From Rotaria socialis (taxonomy: Eukaryota; Rotifera; Eurotatoria; Philodinida; Philodinidae): DNA of 64,000 nucleotides. Location of the stretch: assembly GCA_905331475.1 (NCBI GenBank), contig CAJNYU010000011.1, positions 1 through 64,000 of the forward strand, given 5' to 3'. A program made the translations under genes and the position numbers. The notes beneath the pieces are model-generated. The model saw nothing but the letters and a program-made list of their open reading frames with translations, was not told the DNA's origin and did not search any database. Positions 1 to 11,100 of this stretch are shown here, piece by piece. Position 1 is the first letter of the stretch. Every line of letters begins with the position of its first letter.

Positions 1-762
1 AACCTTTACATCATCGATCAATGCAATCATCGAGTACAAAAATTCCATCTAGACTCAACTTCATGTTTTTAATTGTTGAATGTAATTAGATTTAAAAAAA
101 AAACGTTAATACAGTGCAAACATGAAGTTGGGCACGAGTTTTTGTTTTGTTTTACTTTGTCGACTTTCACATTGCGATCTAAAGATCTTGAGAGTCGCAA
201 GTCAGGAAAAAAATTTTCAACTGAACATGAACGAAGGTATCGAGGCCAAAGTACTCAGAACTTTTTTCAAAACTTTAACCGAGCATTCCGTTTGCTCATA
301 AATATCGTCCCAAAATGACAGATTTGCAAAAAAAACTAATTTTTTCGATTTTTAGATAATTCAGTGTTCAATGCATGAATTTGTTTGAAAGTAGGTTCTT
401 ACGATTTGAGAGAGTTCTCGTAGCGATGAATCTGTTAATGATTGATTTATGCATAGATCATGAATCATAAAGACAGTTAAATGTTCAATCAAACTCACGA
501 TAAGCGTCAATAGATTCTTCCAAATTAAGTGATGAATTTAACTATGACTACTTCAATAGTATTTTAAATTTCTATCAGTAGTTGAGTTGAAAGTGTTTTA
601 TCGCACTTTATAGACATACAGGAACGAACCAAAACAAAACACTAGAAAGTGTTGACGATGGAAACTGCTCTAATAAACTATGAAGTTGATCATTCAAATT
701 TTCAATCTTATTTTTTATTCTGTTTCGAAAATTCTACGTGAGTTCTGCATTTACATAGGAAC
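1..762. other. Intergenic DNA, no gene recognised
   Basis: AT-rich sequence with stop codons in all frames apart from a short unremarkable reading frame of 81 codons (73-318, plus strand) with low-complexity Lys/Phe-rich content and no recognisable domain. I see no RNA gene or repeat that I can support. Confidence 0.6.
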
Positions 763-898
763 TATTACGAATTGAGTGCTCACCGATCAATTTATTGAGT
801 TATTTTCATTGTTGAATATAATACTAAATTCTAAAAATGCCTGATGGGTCCCTTAAACAAGGGCGAAGCGTCGTACGATGGTTTAAATTTAATCTCTT
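763..898 (+). repeat. Direct repeat copy 1 with hammerhead-like core
   Basis: This stretch is repeated in the same orientation at 2592-2732. Shared blocks include ATTACGAATTGAG, TTTATTGAGT, AATACTAAATT and TTTAATCTCT. Near its 3' side it carries CTGATGG (841-847), a stem that can pair (GTCC with GGGC, or CCCTT with AAGGG) and CGAAGCG. That is the order of a hammerhead ribozyme core (CUGAUGA - stem II - GAAAC) with two substitutions, so this copy is probably inactive. The two copies bracket the FkbM-like gene. The arrangement recalls the pseudo-LTRs of Penelope-like elements, which are known to carry hammerhead motifs, but no GIY-YIG/RT gene is seen between them. Confidence 0.6.
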
Positions 899-1021
899 AC
901 ATGTCCTGATCCAAAAGTTGGAAAGTAAGAAAAGAATATTTATAACAAAGTGTGTGATTTAATTGGCAGCAATACTGACTCTATTATACAAGAATTAATA
1001 AAACGATCAAGTAATCGAGCT

Positions 1022-1921
1022 TCAGTTGGCAGAATTATCTAAAATAAAAGGAAATCTTTGATTGAAATACGATTCATCATCCAAATAAACTAATTTGGTT
1101 TTGCACGAATTCGAATATTGTTGTAATACTGATATTGTCTTCTGAAATGCATCATTAAAGTGCTCACCATAAATAAGATTAATTGAGCAGTAAATTCCAC
1201 TCAGTACAAGATGTGCAATGACTGTTGGATCATGTCCTTCAATATCCGTTTTCATTAGAATTCTTGGTGGGCCGAATCCTGGAGGTATTTTCCGATTTAA
1301 TACTGTTCTTTTAATCCACGATACGATATCAATACTTGGTACAATGATAGGTTTTCTTCCATTACCTGCTAGTAAGCTTGCACCCCATTGATTGTTCACT
1401 TCATTGCCTGGTTCTGTGTAAAATGAAAGATTTTTTTCGATTATACTAACAGCAGTCGATTTAAAAATCTTAACACGCCAATGTTTCTTTAAACAGTAAT
1501 TTTCAAATTCTTTCAAATAATTATCATGTAAAGGATTAGCTTCAAAACCAATAGAACATACTTTAGTTAAGTTATGTCCGAAGACCATTTTAAAGAGCGG
1601 TAGAACTGGAGCATTTGGATATAAATTGGGTTCATAAAGTTTTCGAATTTGTATTCCAATATTTGTTCCTATATCGATATAAACATCTCTACAGCCATCT
1701 AGTAAATTTTGCTGCGAGTCATCAGAAAACTGCAAATTTGGTTGTTTAACATGTATCCGCGTTTGCATTATGCTAATAAATGAAATACACAAAACCAACA
1801 GAAAAAGAATTATTGTGCATTTCATTATTTTCTTTGAACGTGGTTCCTGGTCGTGGTGAAGATTTCCGTGAAGGGTAACATTGTTTTTGTTTGCATTGGT
1901 CGATGTTGAGGTGCAAGGCAT
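1022..1921 (-). CDS. FkbM-type SAM-dependent methyltransferase, type II membrane protein
   Basis: The open frame reaches back to 1978, but the first ATG is at 1921-1919, giving about 299 residues. The GTG at 1978 is not a likely eukaryotic start, and an AG just upstream could be a splice acceptor, so a short 5' exon is possible. Numbering from 1978, a hydrophobic anchor lies at about residues 52-71 after a short cytoplasmic tail. It is followed by the methyltransferase fold: glycine-rich SAM motif VYIDIGTNIG (99-108), GFEANP (144-149), and the FkbM signature MKTDIEGHDP (242-251). N-glycosylation sequons lie at about 136 and 183, which fits a Golgi or secretory location. FkbM domains methylate sugar or small-molecule hydroxyls; the substrate here is unknown. 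No intron is visible in the body of the gene. It sits between two direct repeats. Confidence 0.75.
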   Translation of the reverse strand: MPCTSTSTNANKNNVTLHGNLHHDQEPRSKKIMKCTIILFLLVLCISFISIMQTRIHVKQPNLQFSDDSQQNLLDGCRDVYIDIGTNIGIQIRKLYEPNLYPNAPVLPLFKMVFGHNLTKVCSIGFEANPLHDNYLKEFENYCLKKHWRVKIFKSTAVSIIEKNLSFYTEPGNEVNNQWGASLLAGNGRKPIIVPSIDIVSWIKRTVLNRKIPPGFGPPRILMKTDIEGHDPTVIAHLVLSGIYCSINLIYGEHFNDAFQKTISVLQQYSNSCKTKLVYLDDESYFNQRFPFILDNSAN

Positions 1922-2591
1922 CTCAATTGTATTGATGTGAGGGAAAAGAGGATGTTGATATTGCTTGACTTGTTTCACTTACTTTAATGGTAGCTTCAAA
2001 AACATTGTAAATCAACGATCACAGACTGGTAGACTCGAACCTTAAATCTACAAACGCGAAAAATTAAGTATATTATACGGACTTAAGCGCTTTTTTCTCA
2101 GTTATACTGATCGGCCTAGTTTCGTTAGCGTCCTCCCTCTTTCATGGCACTCTCAAAAATGATTCATAGAAGATTTTTTTAGTGATTGTTCGTTTTCTTT
2201 CGAAAGCATCACTACTAAAAGACAGAAAAAGTATAATACTGATGAAAATATCAACAAGTAATACTCATCAATAGATTTTCGAGCCCTTTTCTGAAAGTCT
2301 TCTATATAGAGAAATATAGCATCACTTTTTAGTGGCAGTTTCGATTTGACTCCTGACAAAGAGATTATTCGCTTTTAGAAGAAATTGGTCTCTCGAAAAA
2401 TCAGCTTCAATATGTCTTAAACTGCCCTAAACAATGATTCATCGTTGTTTCCAGTATTCGCCCATGAATGCTGTATGTAGATCGAGTCCGATCGTCAACG
2501 GTAATTAGATTTTTTCTCCCACAAGAAACTAGCCAATAGAGTTAGTATGAATAAAGATTACAAGAATACTCACACATACACCCATACATAT

Positions 2592-2732
2592 TATTACGAA
2601 TTGAGTCTTACCTTCTCAGTTTATTGAGTTTCTTTGATTTTTTAATGTAATACTAAATTTAAAAAGTGCCTGATGAGTTTCTTCATCAAGGACGAAACAT
2701 TGCGTGATCCTTTGAATTTAATCTCTAATGAA
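2592..2732 (+). repeat. Direct repeat copy 2 with intact hammerhead-like core
   Basis: Second copy of the repeat at 763-898, in the same orientation. The core at 2670-2698 reads CTGATGA, then a stem II candidate (GTTT with GGAC, loop CTTCATCAA), then GAAAC. All the invariant core bases of a hammerhead are therefore present. Flanking AAATTTAAAAAG and CTTTGAATTT are complementary and could form stem I around an ATC triplet (2707-2709) as cleavage site. Stem III is short and has a mismatch at its base, so activity is uncertain. Confidence 0.6.
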
Positions 2733-3044
2733 GGTGATGCGAAGTATAGTATTTCTCTAGTTCTTTGCGAGTTCTCTTATTTAATGTGGTGCGAAACGTA
2801 GCATATATGTAGTATTCTCGAAGTTTTAATGCGACGCGAAGCAAAAAAAATAATTTAGTCCGTCAAGAGTTTTCTTTTTCTTTTTCTTTCCTTTTTATTT
2901 GATACTGAACGCATTACATCACGTCGTTTTGTGACACGATGATGTCGAGAACCAAAAGTCATAAAAATGTCGTTGAAACGATAGGTTAAAATATCAAGAA
3001 TGAACTTATAACATGTTTTTTTGTAATTTTTATTCTGATATTAG

Positions 3045-3320
3045 CAAAAAATTCATGCAGTTCGTCCCATACGCATCCAAAGTCAGCATTTTTACGACTC
3101 AGTGATCTCAGCAACGAAATTTCTTCTGGTGCTCTTTGAAATGGTGTAGTAATATTAAAATCTCTATATGATACAACTCTTGTCGGATTTCTCCTGGCGA
3201 ATTTGATTTGGGCAAAGTAAAATATGGACCATATTTTTCAATTAGCGGATTCAATGTAATGTGATTGATTTAGCCATAAATAATATGACGTCATCAGCAA
3301 ATACTAGCCACACCAAGGGG
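3045..3320 (-). pseudogene. Degraded non-LTR-type reverse transcriptase fragment
   Basis: On the minus strand the bases around 3250-3320 encode a hydrophobic block followed by FADD and VILFMA. This is the catalytic palm motif (F/Y-A-D-D) of retrotransposon reverse transcriptases. Stops and at least one frameshift follow; further downstream, around 3045-3240, another frame encodes a plausible continuation (a stretch with RVVSYRDFN and WDELHEFF). There is no complete domain. It is a relic of a LINE-like element; the family cannot be assigned by eye. Confidence 0.5.
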
Positions 3321-3333
3321 GAAACAGCGGATT

Positions 3334-3422
3334 TAAATCAGCTAAAAGTCAAAATGAAATCAGATAAATCAGTCTAACTCATTTTAAATCAGATAAATCA
3401 CTCTAAGTCATCTTAAATCAGT
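3334..3422. repeat. Short tandem repeat, about 30-bp unit
   Basis: The unit AAATCAGATAAATCA plus a TCTAA-TCAT tail recurs about two and a half times with minor changes. No coding potential. Confidence 0.6.
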
Positions 3423-4810
3423 AGTTTTAATCGGAAAAAATTCGTTTAAGGCCTCAAACTATAATGAAACTTGATATTAGTATTAAAGTTAAAGTCATTG
3501 CATATCATATTATTTTAGCGTCTTACAAAGTGTAACGTCTAGTTTGACGAGCACACCAGCTATAGAATAACAACCTAACCTGTTTTTATTCGCTCTTCAT
3601 ATTTTTCTCTCTCACCTTTTTCCTATACCTTCTCTCTAATGACTAGAGTGATTAGGCTTCTTTCTCGTAGACCTGTGGGTTTTAAACCATAAAATAGGTT
3701 GACAAAGCACAAGCGTGACTAACTCGTTCTCTTTCGTGGTGAAGGTATAAAAGCTTTAATAAAACAAAGGAAAAATATCCTGCACTGAAAAAAAAAAGGT
3801 ACCACACGAAACCTTTGAGGTTTCGTCGAGTTTTACTATACTATATAAGTATCCGTAGAATCATGCGAAACCTGCATGAGGTTTCGCGATATCCAAGATT
3901 TCGTAAAAGACTTTAAAGAGTTTTAAAATATAAAAAGGTTTCGTCCGGAACCCTTCGAATTTTACGTTGCCACAGAGGTTTGGTCAAAAGCTCTTTTGAG
4001 TTTCGTATTCAGAAGGGTTTCGTAATATACCTTCTGTAGCATTCGTTCATCAGAAAATTACTATTCAAAATAATAATTTCTTCCTCCTAGAGTTCAGAAT
4101 TTTCGAAGAAGCACATTCACACTCATCGAGCGACTTCGTTTCGGAGTTTTTTTCCAATTTATCCAAGCTTGTCCCACTTTAAAAGCTATTGCCTGCTTCA
4201 CAAGGAAACCATGATCTCAGTTCAAAATATTTCTCAAGAACCTTTTCGTTCATCAAACTGGACGGATCAAAAATTGAATTGCTGTAACGGTAGATTTTTT
4301 CCTTCAACTCCGGTCAAAATTCTGAGGTAAGTTTGCAATAGGTTATCGGGGTTCAGCAACCTGAATATGTAATCAGTTTTTCCCGCGAGCTCCCATTGGT
4401 CAGAAAATCGGTCCCTCCCAGAGTCAAAAGCTGTAAAGGTAGATTTTTCATTTCAACTCCTGTCAAAATTCTGAGGCTCGTCTGTAATAGGTTATCGCGG
4501 TTGACGAATCCGGATCCGGCGTCATGGATTGCGCGCAGCGATCCGATAGTTGGGTGATGGTTTTTCCGATGTGGTTCTAGTTGTAGGATGCGATTGGCTG
4601 CCGATCCCGAGGATCGAAGCCGGATTCGGATTCAAGGCATTGCACTCGCATTTCTCAACGCGTTAGCCCTATGTTTTTCTCTAGGATCCTTATGAAATCC
4701 TATGGGATTCGATAGAAATCCGATGGGATCTGAGCGGTTCCAATCAGATCCTATGGTGGGGTGGGATGGATCGACCGGGGAAGCGAATCAAAAATCTTAT
4801 TCCTATTTAG

Positions 4811-5223
4811 ATCAAATGTCCTATGAATCAATATTTAATGGTGAGTTCGATTTTGAAACTTAAGAGAGGAAAAAATATTGTATTTCTGTTTAGATCAATC
4901 CTCAGATGAGTCAATATTTAATGGTAAGTTCCATTCTTGTATGTTATAACGTGATGAAATATTATATTTATATTTAGATCGATTCTCAGATCAATAAAGA
5001 CTAATGGTGAGTTCAATTTTGAAAGTTAAAAGCTGATGAACTATTATATTTATGTTTAGATCGATTTTCCGATCAACGAATAATAATGGTGAGTTCGATT
5101 TTGCAACTTAAAACGTGATGAAATATTTTATTTCTATTTAGATCAGTCGTCAGATGAACAAATACTAATGGTGAGTTCAATTTTGAAAGTTAAAAGCTGA
5201 TGAACTATTTTATTTCTTTTTAG
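4811..5223 (+). repeat. Tandem array of five micro-exon/intron-like units (82-84 bp each)
   Basis: Each unit is a 29-30-nt block (4811-4840, 4894-4923, 4978-5006, 5060-5088, 5142-5170). Each block is preceded by a pyrimidine-rich TTTAG and followed by GTGAGT or GTAAGT. The spacers are 53, 53, 53 and 53-54 nt, the size of ordinary introns in this window. Blocks 1 and 2 keep phase and encode near-identical ten-residue repeats (core QSSDESIFN plus a split Asp codon). Blocks 3-5 have lost one base, and block 3 carries a stop in that frame. A longer open block follows at 5224. It looks like a duplicated exon-intron unit captured by the element; whether it is spliced is unknown. Confidence 0.6.
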
Positions 5224-5264
5224 ATGAAGCATCGCATACCGATCGCTCCACCCACAGGAATATG

Positions 5265-5540
5265 GAGGAACTGGCAGAAAGTATGCCTGAAAGTCACCGT
5301 ATTTTGTGGGAGAACACATGGTATCGGTGCAACATGGAGACATTATTCCGGTCGCAAACTTTCCTGATTTTTCTAGTGAGTTCCGACCAACTTGCAATGC
5401 CTTTCGGCAAGATGCGCCGGAAATCATTCAAAAAAATTCGGAAAGTTTGCGGTCGGAATACTGCATCTATGTTCCAGCGATATTCTGTGTTCTCCTATAG
5501 AATATGGCGACTTTCAGACATCTCTCCTGGTAGTTTCTAC
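5265..5540. repeat. Internal inverted duplication, arms about 110 bp
   Basis: The stretch 5265-5374 (with GAAAGT, GGAGAACACA and GGTCGCAAACTTTCC) reappears as its reverse complement at about 5424-5540. Identity is estimated by eye at around 75-80 percent. The overlapping open frames on both strands here are a by-product of this symmetry. Confidence 0.6.
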
Positions 5541-5814
5541 GAAACCCGGTTCTTTTTTAGAGAGTGGGTGTGTTTTGCAGTGGATAGTGGTGGAAAACTA
5601 CTTCCATAATGGAGCATAGCACCCGGCGAATCTTTCATTCAACATTGCGTGGTGAATTATACTGAACCCCAAGTACGAAACCCCTGTTATCAGCTATTAA
5701 AATTAAGGCTTTTTACGAAATCCAATTTCTACGAAACCTCAAAGGATTTCGATTTGGTTGCAAAAATCGGAAACCTTTAGGGTTCGGTATGGTACCTTTT
5801 TTTTCAGTGTAGGT

Positions 5815-6267
5815 TAATTATGTATATTGGTATCATTCGCTTTTCATATTACACGCTTATTTATTCTGTTATTTAGGGTGGAATGTTACTACTATTCTAA
5901 AATTAGCTTAATTTAAATTAGAAATTAAAAAATCCTCTATGATACAATGAGAAAATGCCTTTTTATTATAAAATGTATTGAAAATTACAACACAGGCACT
6001 ATTTTCAATTCAGCAGGGTACCCTGCTTTGCCCTGTATAACGACCGACAGGACAGAGCAGAGTGCAAAAAGTCACCCTGTGGACATCTCTGCTATGCAAT
6101 ACTATTCGATATGATCTCATACAATACTTGAACATAGCATGCACCCAACGGTGAAGTTATCTTTTAGGCTATAAAGAATACATTTAGTATGCAGATATTT
6201 TATATTCATGCATGATTGATTTCTGTGATAAAATATGCTGATGTTCAAGGAATATGTGAATGTTTAT
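5815..6267. other. Non-coding stretch with a 16-bp palindrome
   Basis: Sequence between the CACTG element and the end of the BK channel gene. It contains the perfect palindrome AGCAGGGTACCCTGCT (6012-6027), and CAGGGT/ACCCTG ends about 66 bp apart (6015-6080) that could be a very small MITE. No continuation of the channel's coding sequence is seen here. Confidence 0.45.
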
Positions 6268-9200
6268 TTAACTTTTTTTCCTGCATACCATGTCACGAGT
6301 CGTCTGAATATTGTACGATGACATCCGAAAGATGTTTGTCATCTATAATAGAACAGGAAAAATATAAAAGATCAGAGGAAATGTTGATCAAACCATCGTA
6401 GCAAATCCAGTTACAATACAAGACATGCCAATGAGACCAAGCTTTAATTCAGCAATGCAAATCACCTCATCGCTCTTCACATTCCAGCCAGGTATGGAGG
6501 CAACGTTCAGCTAAACAAGTATGTAAGATATAAAAGTAAGTCATTAATCTGTCTTACTTTATTGTGGTATTGAAGCAGTTGTAAGATTATGCGGATGCGT
6601 TGATTGAAATTTTTCAAACTTATCACTCGCATAATGTTTGCCGAATCATCACTACTCGCATCTTGACATTCTTTGTTGGCAATGATCAAACATGCCGTAG
6701 CTTTATCAGCCTTGAGAAAAAAGTCATATTGTGTAGAGAAAGGATAAAGATAAACCTATTGTTTATATCTAAATTCACTGAAGATTCTGAAGTAATTTCT
6801 TTATGGCATTTATTTAGACTTTGAAGTTGTTATCACAAAAACAAATCCGTTAAAATTCCTAATTCAAAATGAAAACGTTTCTACATGTACGCTTGCTACA
6901 CTTAGAGATAGAATAGTAAAACTGGTGTGTTTCCTAACGATACACATTTAGATTTTGAATATTAAATCTTTTTTTCTATCTATTTATTCAACTACTTATT
7001 AGCCAGTCTCTCATAATTGTAAATATTTCATAAAAATCTGATCCCTATTCAAGTTTTGGATGTGTTTATTTTATTTCGTCTATCAAGAAAATAAATACTA
7101 CTTCGCAGTCATGGAATCTGACAGTTATCGATTCCACTACGAGTCCGGTGTCTTAGGAAGAGTTTATAGTAACTAACCGCTTGATCATAGAAAAATAGAA
7201 TAATCATAATAATTATTTGACTAAAATGAACACTTGAATATAAACTAGTGAATAAATTTACTGAAACAGTATGAAAACTCATTTGTTTGTGAGTGAAAAA
7301 TCTTTCATACAAATTTAAAAGACGAATAGAAATGGAGACCACATCGGTTCATATAATCGTTTGATTCATTCAGTCATACATGAGTTCATAATCGATGTTT
7401 CGGAATTTTTCAGAAGTCTCTCATTCAAACACACTGCCTTGCTCAATCCGATAACAATTTTATACGCATTTAACTATTTCTTCAATTTATTCGCGAAAGA
7501 TAGATCAATCATTGAATGAGAATCTTCAGTATGTTTAGTATTGTTTTTTTAATTTATAATTAAAATATTCTGACGATGACTAATTTTCCATTCAATGAGA
7601 TAAAAAGTATGCTGTAGCCCACCAATGTTTAATTAACTATTTTTTTATTGCTATTTGTTATTTGCTAGACTATACTTATCTGCTCACATGAATATACTTA
7701 TGAAATTCAAGAATACTTTTTAGATTTCAGAATGTTTCACTTTTGCGTAGATACTTTTAAAAATAAGTTTCTTATCTAAAAAAAGGATCTCATTAGCGAT
7801 CCTAGACTTCGAGATACAAGTCAGAAAATGTTTTTCGAATAAATTAGACTGGAATCGCATACCTGTACACGCTGTAAGTCGGCAATATTCATGATACTAC
7901 CGACAAAGTATTGTAGTTTTGCATAATAGCGTTTGAGAATAGCTTCCATTTCGATGTCGGGTACTTTTCTTTGAACAAACATCAAGAGTTAATACAACAG
8001 TGAAACAAGATTTATAGTTGATTAAAGGCTTCATGATTCAACAACTCAAATAGTTTACACTCCATTGTCTACACACAGAAATGAGTGAAACTGAAAAATA
8101 AAAGAATCTCGGATCCATCCTGTTTTACATCTTATAGAAATAAATTTAAAAAAATTTAGATTATATATTATTAAAATAGCAATGAAACTAAATTTTGAGA
8201 ACCGAATATTTGAATATAATCAATAGAAAATGTATTAAATTTCATTGGTACGATAGTGTTATATTTGAATTCAGATATTCAGCAATTAATGAAAACTTTA
8301 GAAATAAAGCAACTCTCGGATTTCATATTCCAGAAAAATAAGTAGAGAAGGTAATGTTGAATTCCTCAAAATATCTTCTATATGTATGCTTCGATACTTC
8401 AATTCGGAGAAACTTAACACATACCTGTCGATAATGAGAACGTCGAGTTTTTCCATTTTCTCACGTCCTTTATGTAGAAAATCACGAAGAAATGCGGCCA
8501 ACGAATGAGGTGTTATGTGTCCACAGATGATAACATGACTAAAATATCTTTATGATTACGTTGATAAAAGAAAAACAATACATACCGTCTGCCTTTAACT
8601 CTATGATACCGATCGAAATAAGGACCTTTTGTACCAAATAGGTTCGAAAATTCGGGAATCGTTGTGGCAAAAATTGTCTGAATTTGAGAAAAAAAAGAAC
8701 AAATGGATAAATTCCCATGATATATTCCCTTACCAATCCACCAATGAGAGATAATATCACAAAAGATTTTCCTATGTAAGTCTTACAAGAAAAATCACCA
8801 TAGCCAACCTAGAGATGAACTACATTGTTTCATTGTGCTATTGTTTCTTATGTTAACTCACCGTCGTCATGGTGATGATCATGAAGTAGACTGCATTAAA
8901 CGCATCCAATTCTTGTGCGTTACAATAATTACAAAAGAAATCACCCGAGTTCTCAACTAAATGTACAAAACCTGAAGCTGTAAGCAAGAGAGCGATGAAC
9001 TTTGATGCCAATTGAGCGATTTGAATTTTGCGAGGCCGTTCGATGACACTCATATATTGTAGAATATTGGGAATACTCATTAACGGAAGCGCACGCAAAA
9101 ATCGAAAACCTGGCCAGTAGGAGAAGAACAAAAACATAAATTATGACACTTTGATTCATTACCTATCCAACTTCGATTGAGATAGAAAGCAAGAAACGAT

Positions 9201-10392
9201 GATGAAATGGTGAAAATATCAACAACCGAATACAAACTAAACCAAAAGCGACGTTTACTTTTAGCAACAGCAAACTAAGAAAGCAAAATACTGAGAAATA
9301 TTTGTCAAATAAGAGATTAAGACACATACCCGAAGGATAAAATAGATGAGAAAGACAGCATTGAGACCAAGGTCAATCTGCATGCTTATTGACTTGCGGA
9401 ATATAGTGCATGATTCGATGTACCTAAATTGAGCATGATAATTCAATAAATTTATTTCTATGAAATTTTTCAAATTCAATGATAGTCTATGAAGTTTTGC
9501 AGCGTATTAGAACCTGCATGACTTTGTGAGACTATAAAAAAATTGAACAAAAATTGCTCCTATTTCAATTTACAAAATATTCTAATTTTAGTGTGTGTCA
9601 CAACCTCATTTTCAAATCTTTGCTTTCGAAACAAGCTACTACGCGTTTCAGTAATGCTGTTACCTTCGGAGCATTAGAGAGTGTGATATGCATGATTCTT
9701 TCATGAGATGTACTCTCAAAAGTCAGGAGAGATATTAGATTTAAGCATCTTGGTGACTTATGACTCAGCAAAGCAATAAATAAAAAAATGCAGAGCTTCG
9801 ATAAAGCTTTTCCATTTTAAATATTTATTATGTCTTGTGTACAACGTGTTTTTAGTGTTAACCCTTAAGTTGAACTTACGTGTTTTTCTGTGTATCTAGA
9901 CAGTATAGAATTAATGAAGCGATGCTACACAGAAAAATAATAGTGACCTGTAAAATAAATAGTAGATAGTGACTGATCTTGTCTGAAATACTAACAAATG
10001 ATTTGCCCATTTTGGTTTGTCCAGAAATAATATTATTGTCCCAATTTTTGATTTCCTGTAGCCAATTACAATCATAATCAGCTGCATCATCACCATGAAG
10101 CAACTTCTTTTGTTTTAAGCGAGTCTACATCACAAACGATAGAAAAAGAACGATGCAGTGTTATACATATTTTATTAGATTAGCTTACATTTTCTTTTGT
10201 TCCACGGCTCCTTATATTTTGCAACTTGAAACATAATTCGCTCAATACTTCGTAAATAAAAATAATTACCCAACCGCCGAGAAGAATACCAAATGATGTA
10301 AACAGAAACGTTGTCCAAATTCGCTCACCATTACATAATGGATCGAGACTTTTGTTCGAATGCTCTGGTGAACATGCAGGGCAGATAGTCAT
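6268..10392 (-). CDS. BK-type (Slo1-like) calcium/voltage-gated K+ channel, ends after RCK1
   Basis: Twelve exons join in phase with GT-AG introns: 10392-10189, 10124-9880, 9423-9330, 9274-9163, 9109-8862, 8808-8734, 8677-8586, 8538-8425, 7968-7863, 6710-6558, 6510-6394 and 6342-6268 (stop TAA). The product is about 544 residues. It contains the extra S0 helix, S1-S4, the pore with selectivity filter TVGYGD (about 301-306), and an RCK1 Rossmann domain (HVIICGHIT; AFLRDFLHK; ANIMRVISLKNF; AELKLG). Full-length Slo1 is about 1,100-1,200 residues, so the whole RCK2/calcium-bowl half is missing, and no further exon is found before the CACTG element at 5809. S4 reads FRFLRALPLM: the third arginine position of Slo1 S4 is proline. 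The last coding block could instead splice at 6289 to an exon near 6170 that stops at once. It may be a truncated allele or a short channel. Confidence 0.85.
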
Positions 10393-11098
10393 TTTTCTCT
10401 GTTTTTTACAAGAACGCGAACATTAGAGATATACGAATGTTTCCTGACGTTCAATATCTTACACTTGATATCTAATACTTGTATGATTAAGAAAGAGAAT
10501 CTATAGAAAAAAACAGGCTGTGATAGATAGTTTTCGCTACGAGAAATCCAATCGATGAAAATTCTTGAAACTATAAATATATGTCTGTATTGTAAGTTTC
10601 ATTGATCAAGTGTATGAACTAATAATAAAATAAGTATAACTTGAAAATAGTACGAACTAATTTTTCGAGCGTCTAATATCGCAACGATGAAAAGTAAGCC
10701 ATTAAAAACCTTGCTGCACTTTCAAATGCTAATCATCACTCAATTCATTCTAAGTATTTATTACTGGACAAACATACACAAGAGTGATTTTTTTTCTTTC
10801 AAAAAATTGTTGTTAACAATGATACACGACATATGAATTGAAATCAACGGAATATCGAACTGATTTAAAGTAGCGTATCTAGTGTACAATCAAAAATCGG
10901 AAAACTTACATTACTCTTTTGTCCGTTGGAGGCAATTGTTAAGTTTCCTCCGGTTCGTTTTCATGAAATGAGAGTACGATGATATTAAATCATGCTTGAT
11001 ATTTCGTGAAACACGATTTAAAAGGGGTGTTGAAGCAGTGTTTTACCTAGGCTTCATTTTTGGAGGGGCTGCTGGCTAGAAAAGTTGTTATCACATAG
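10393..11098. other. Intergenic DNA upstream of the BK gene
   Basis: Presumed 5' region of the minus-strand channel gene and left flank of the next transposon. AT-rich with no open frame or RNA gene that I can support. Confidence 0.5.
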
Positions 11099-11100
11099 TA

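Larger units (their letters stand above)
3783..5809. mobile_element. CACTG-ended DNA transposon (about 2.03 kb), probably non-autonomous EnSpm/CACTA-like
   Basis: The left end CACTGAAAAAAAAAAGGTAC and the right end, read on the other strand, CACTGAAAAAAAAGGTACCA form a terminal inverted repeat of roughly 30 bp. Inside each end, a CGAAACC/GGTTTCG motif recurs many times in both orientations (about 3805-4030 and 5545-5785). Such subterminal motif arrays are typical of CACTA transposase-binding sites. No clear target duplication is visible. No transposase gene is present. Internally there are two diverged direct copies of a block containing GGTAGATTTTT and CAAAATTCTGAGG (about 4270-4380 and 4430-4510), a micro-exon array (4811-5223) and an inverted duplication (5265-5540). 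The CACTA assignment is inference from the ends. Confidence 0.7.

Noticed and set aside
73-318. 81-codon open frame at the left edge
   Set aside because: Low-complexity, Lys/Phe-rich, no domain, no splice or start context.
5143-5619. Several overlapping open frames on both strands
   Set aside because: They arise from the inverted duplication inside the CACTG element; the same symmetry opens frames on both strands.
9600-9700. CTACTACGCGTTTCAGTAATGCTG resembling a sequence near 28655-28695
   Set aside because: The shared GCGTTTCA-AGTA words are short and lie in an intron and a spacer; too little to call a repeat family.
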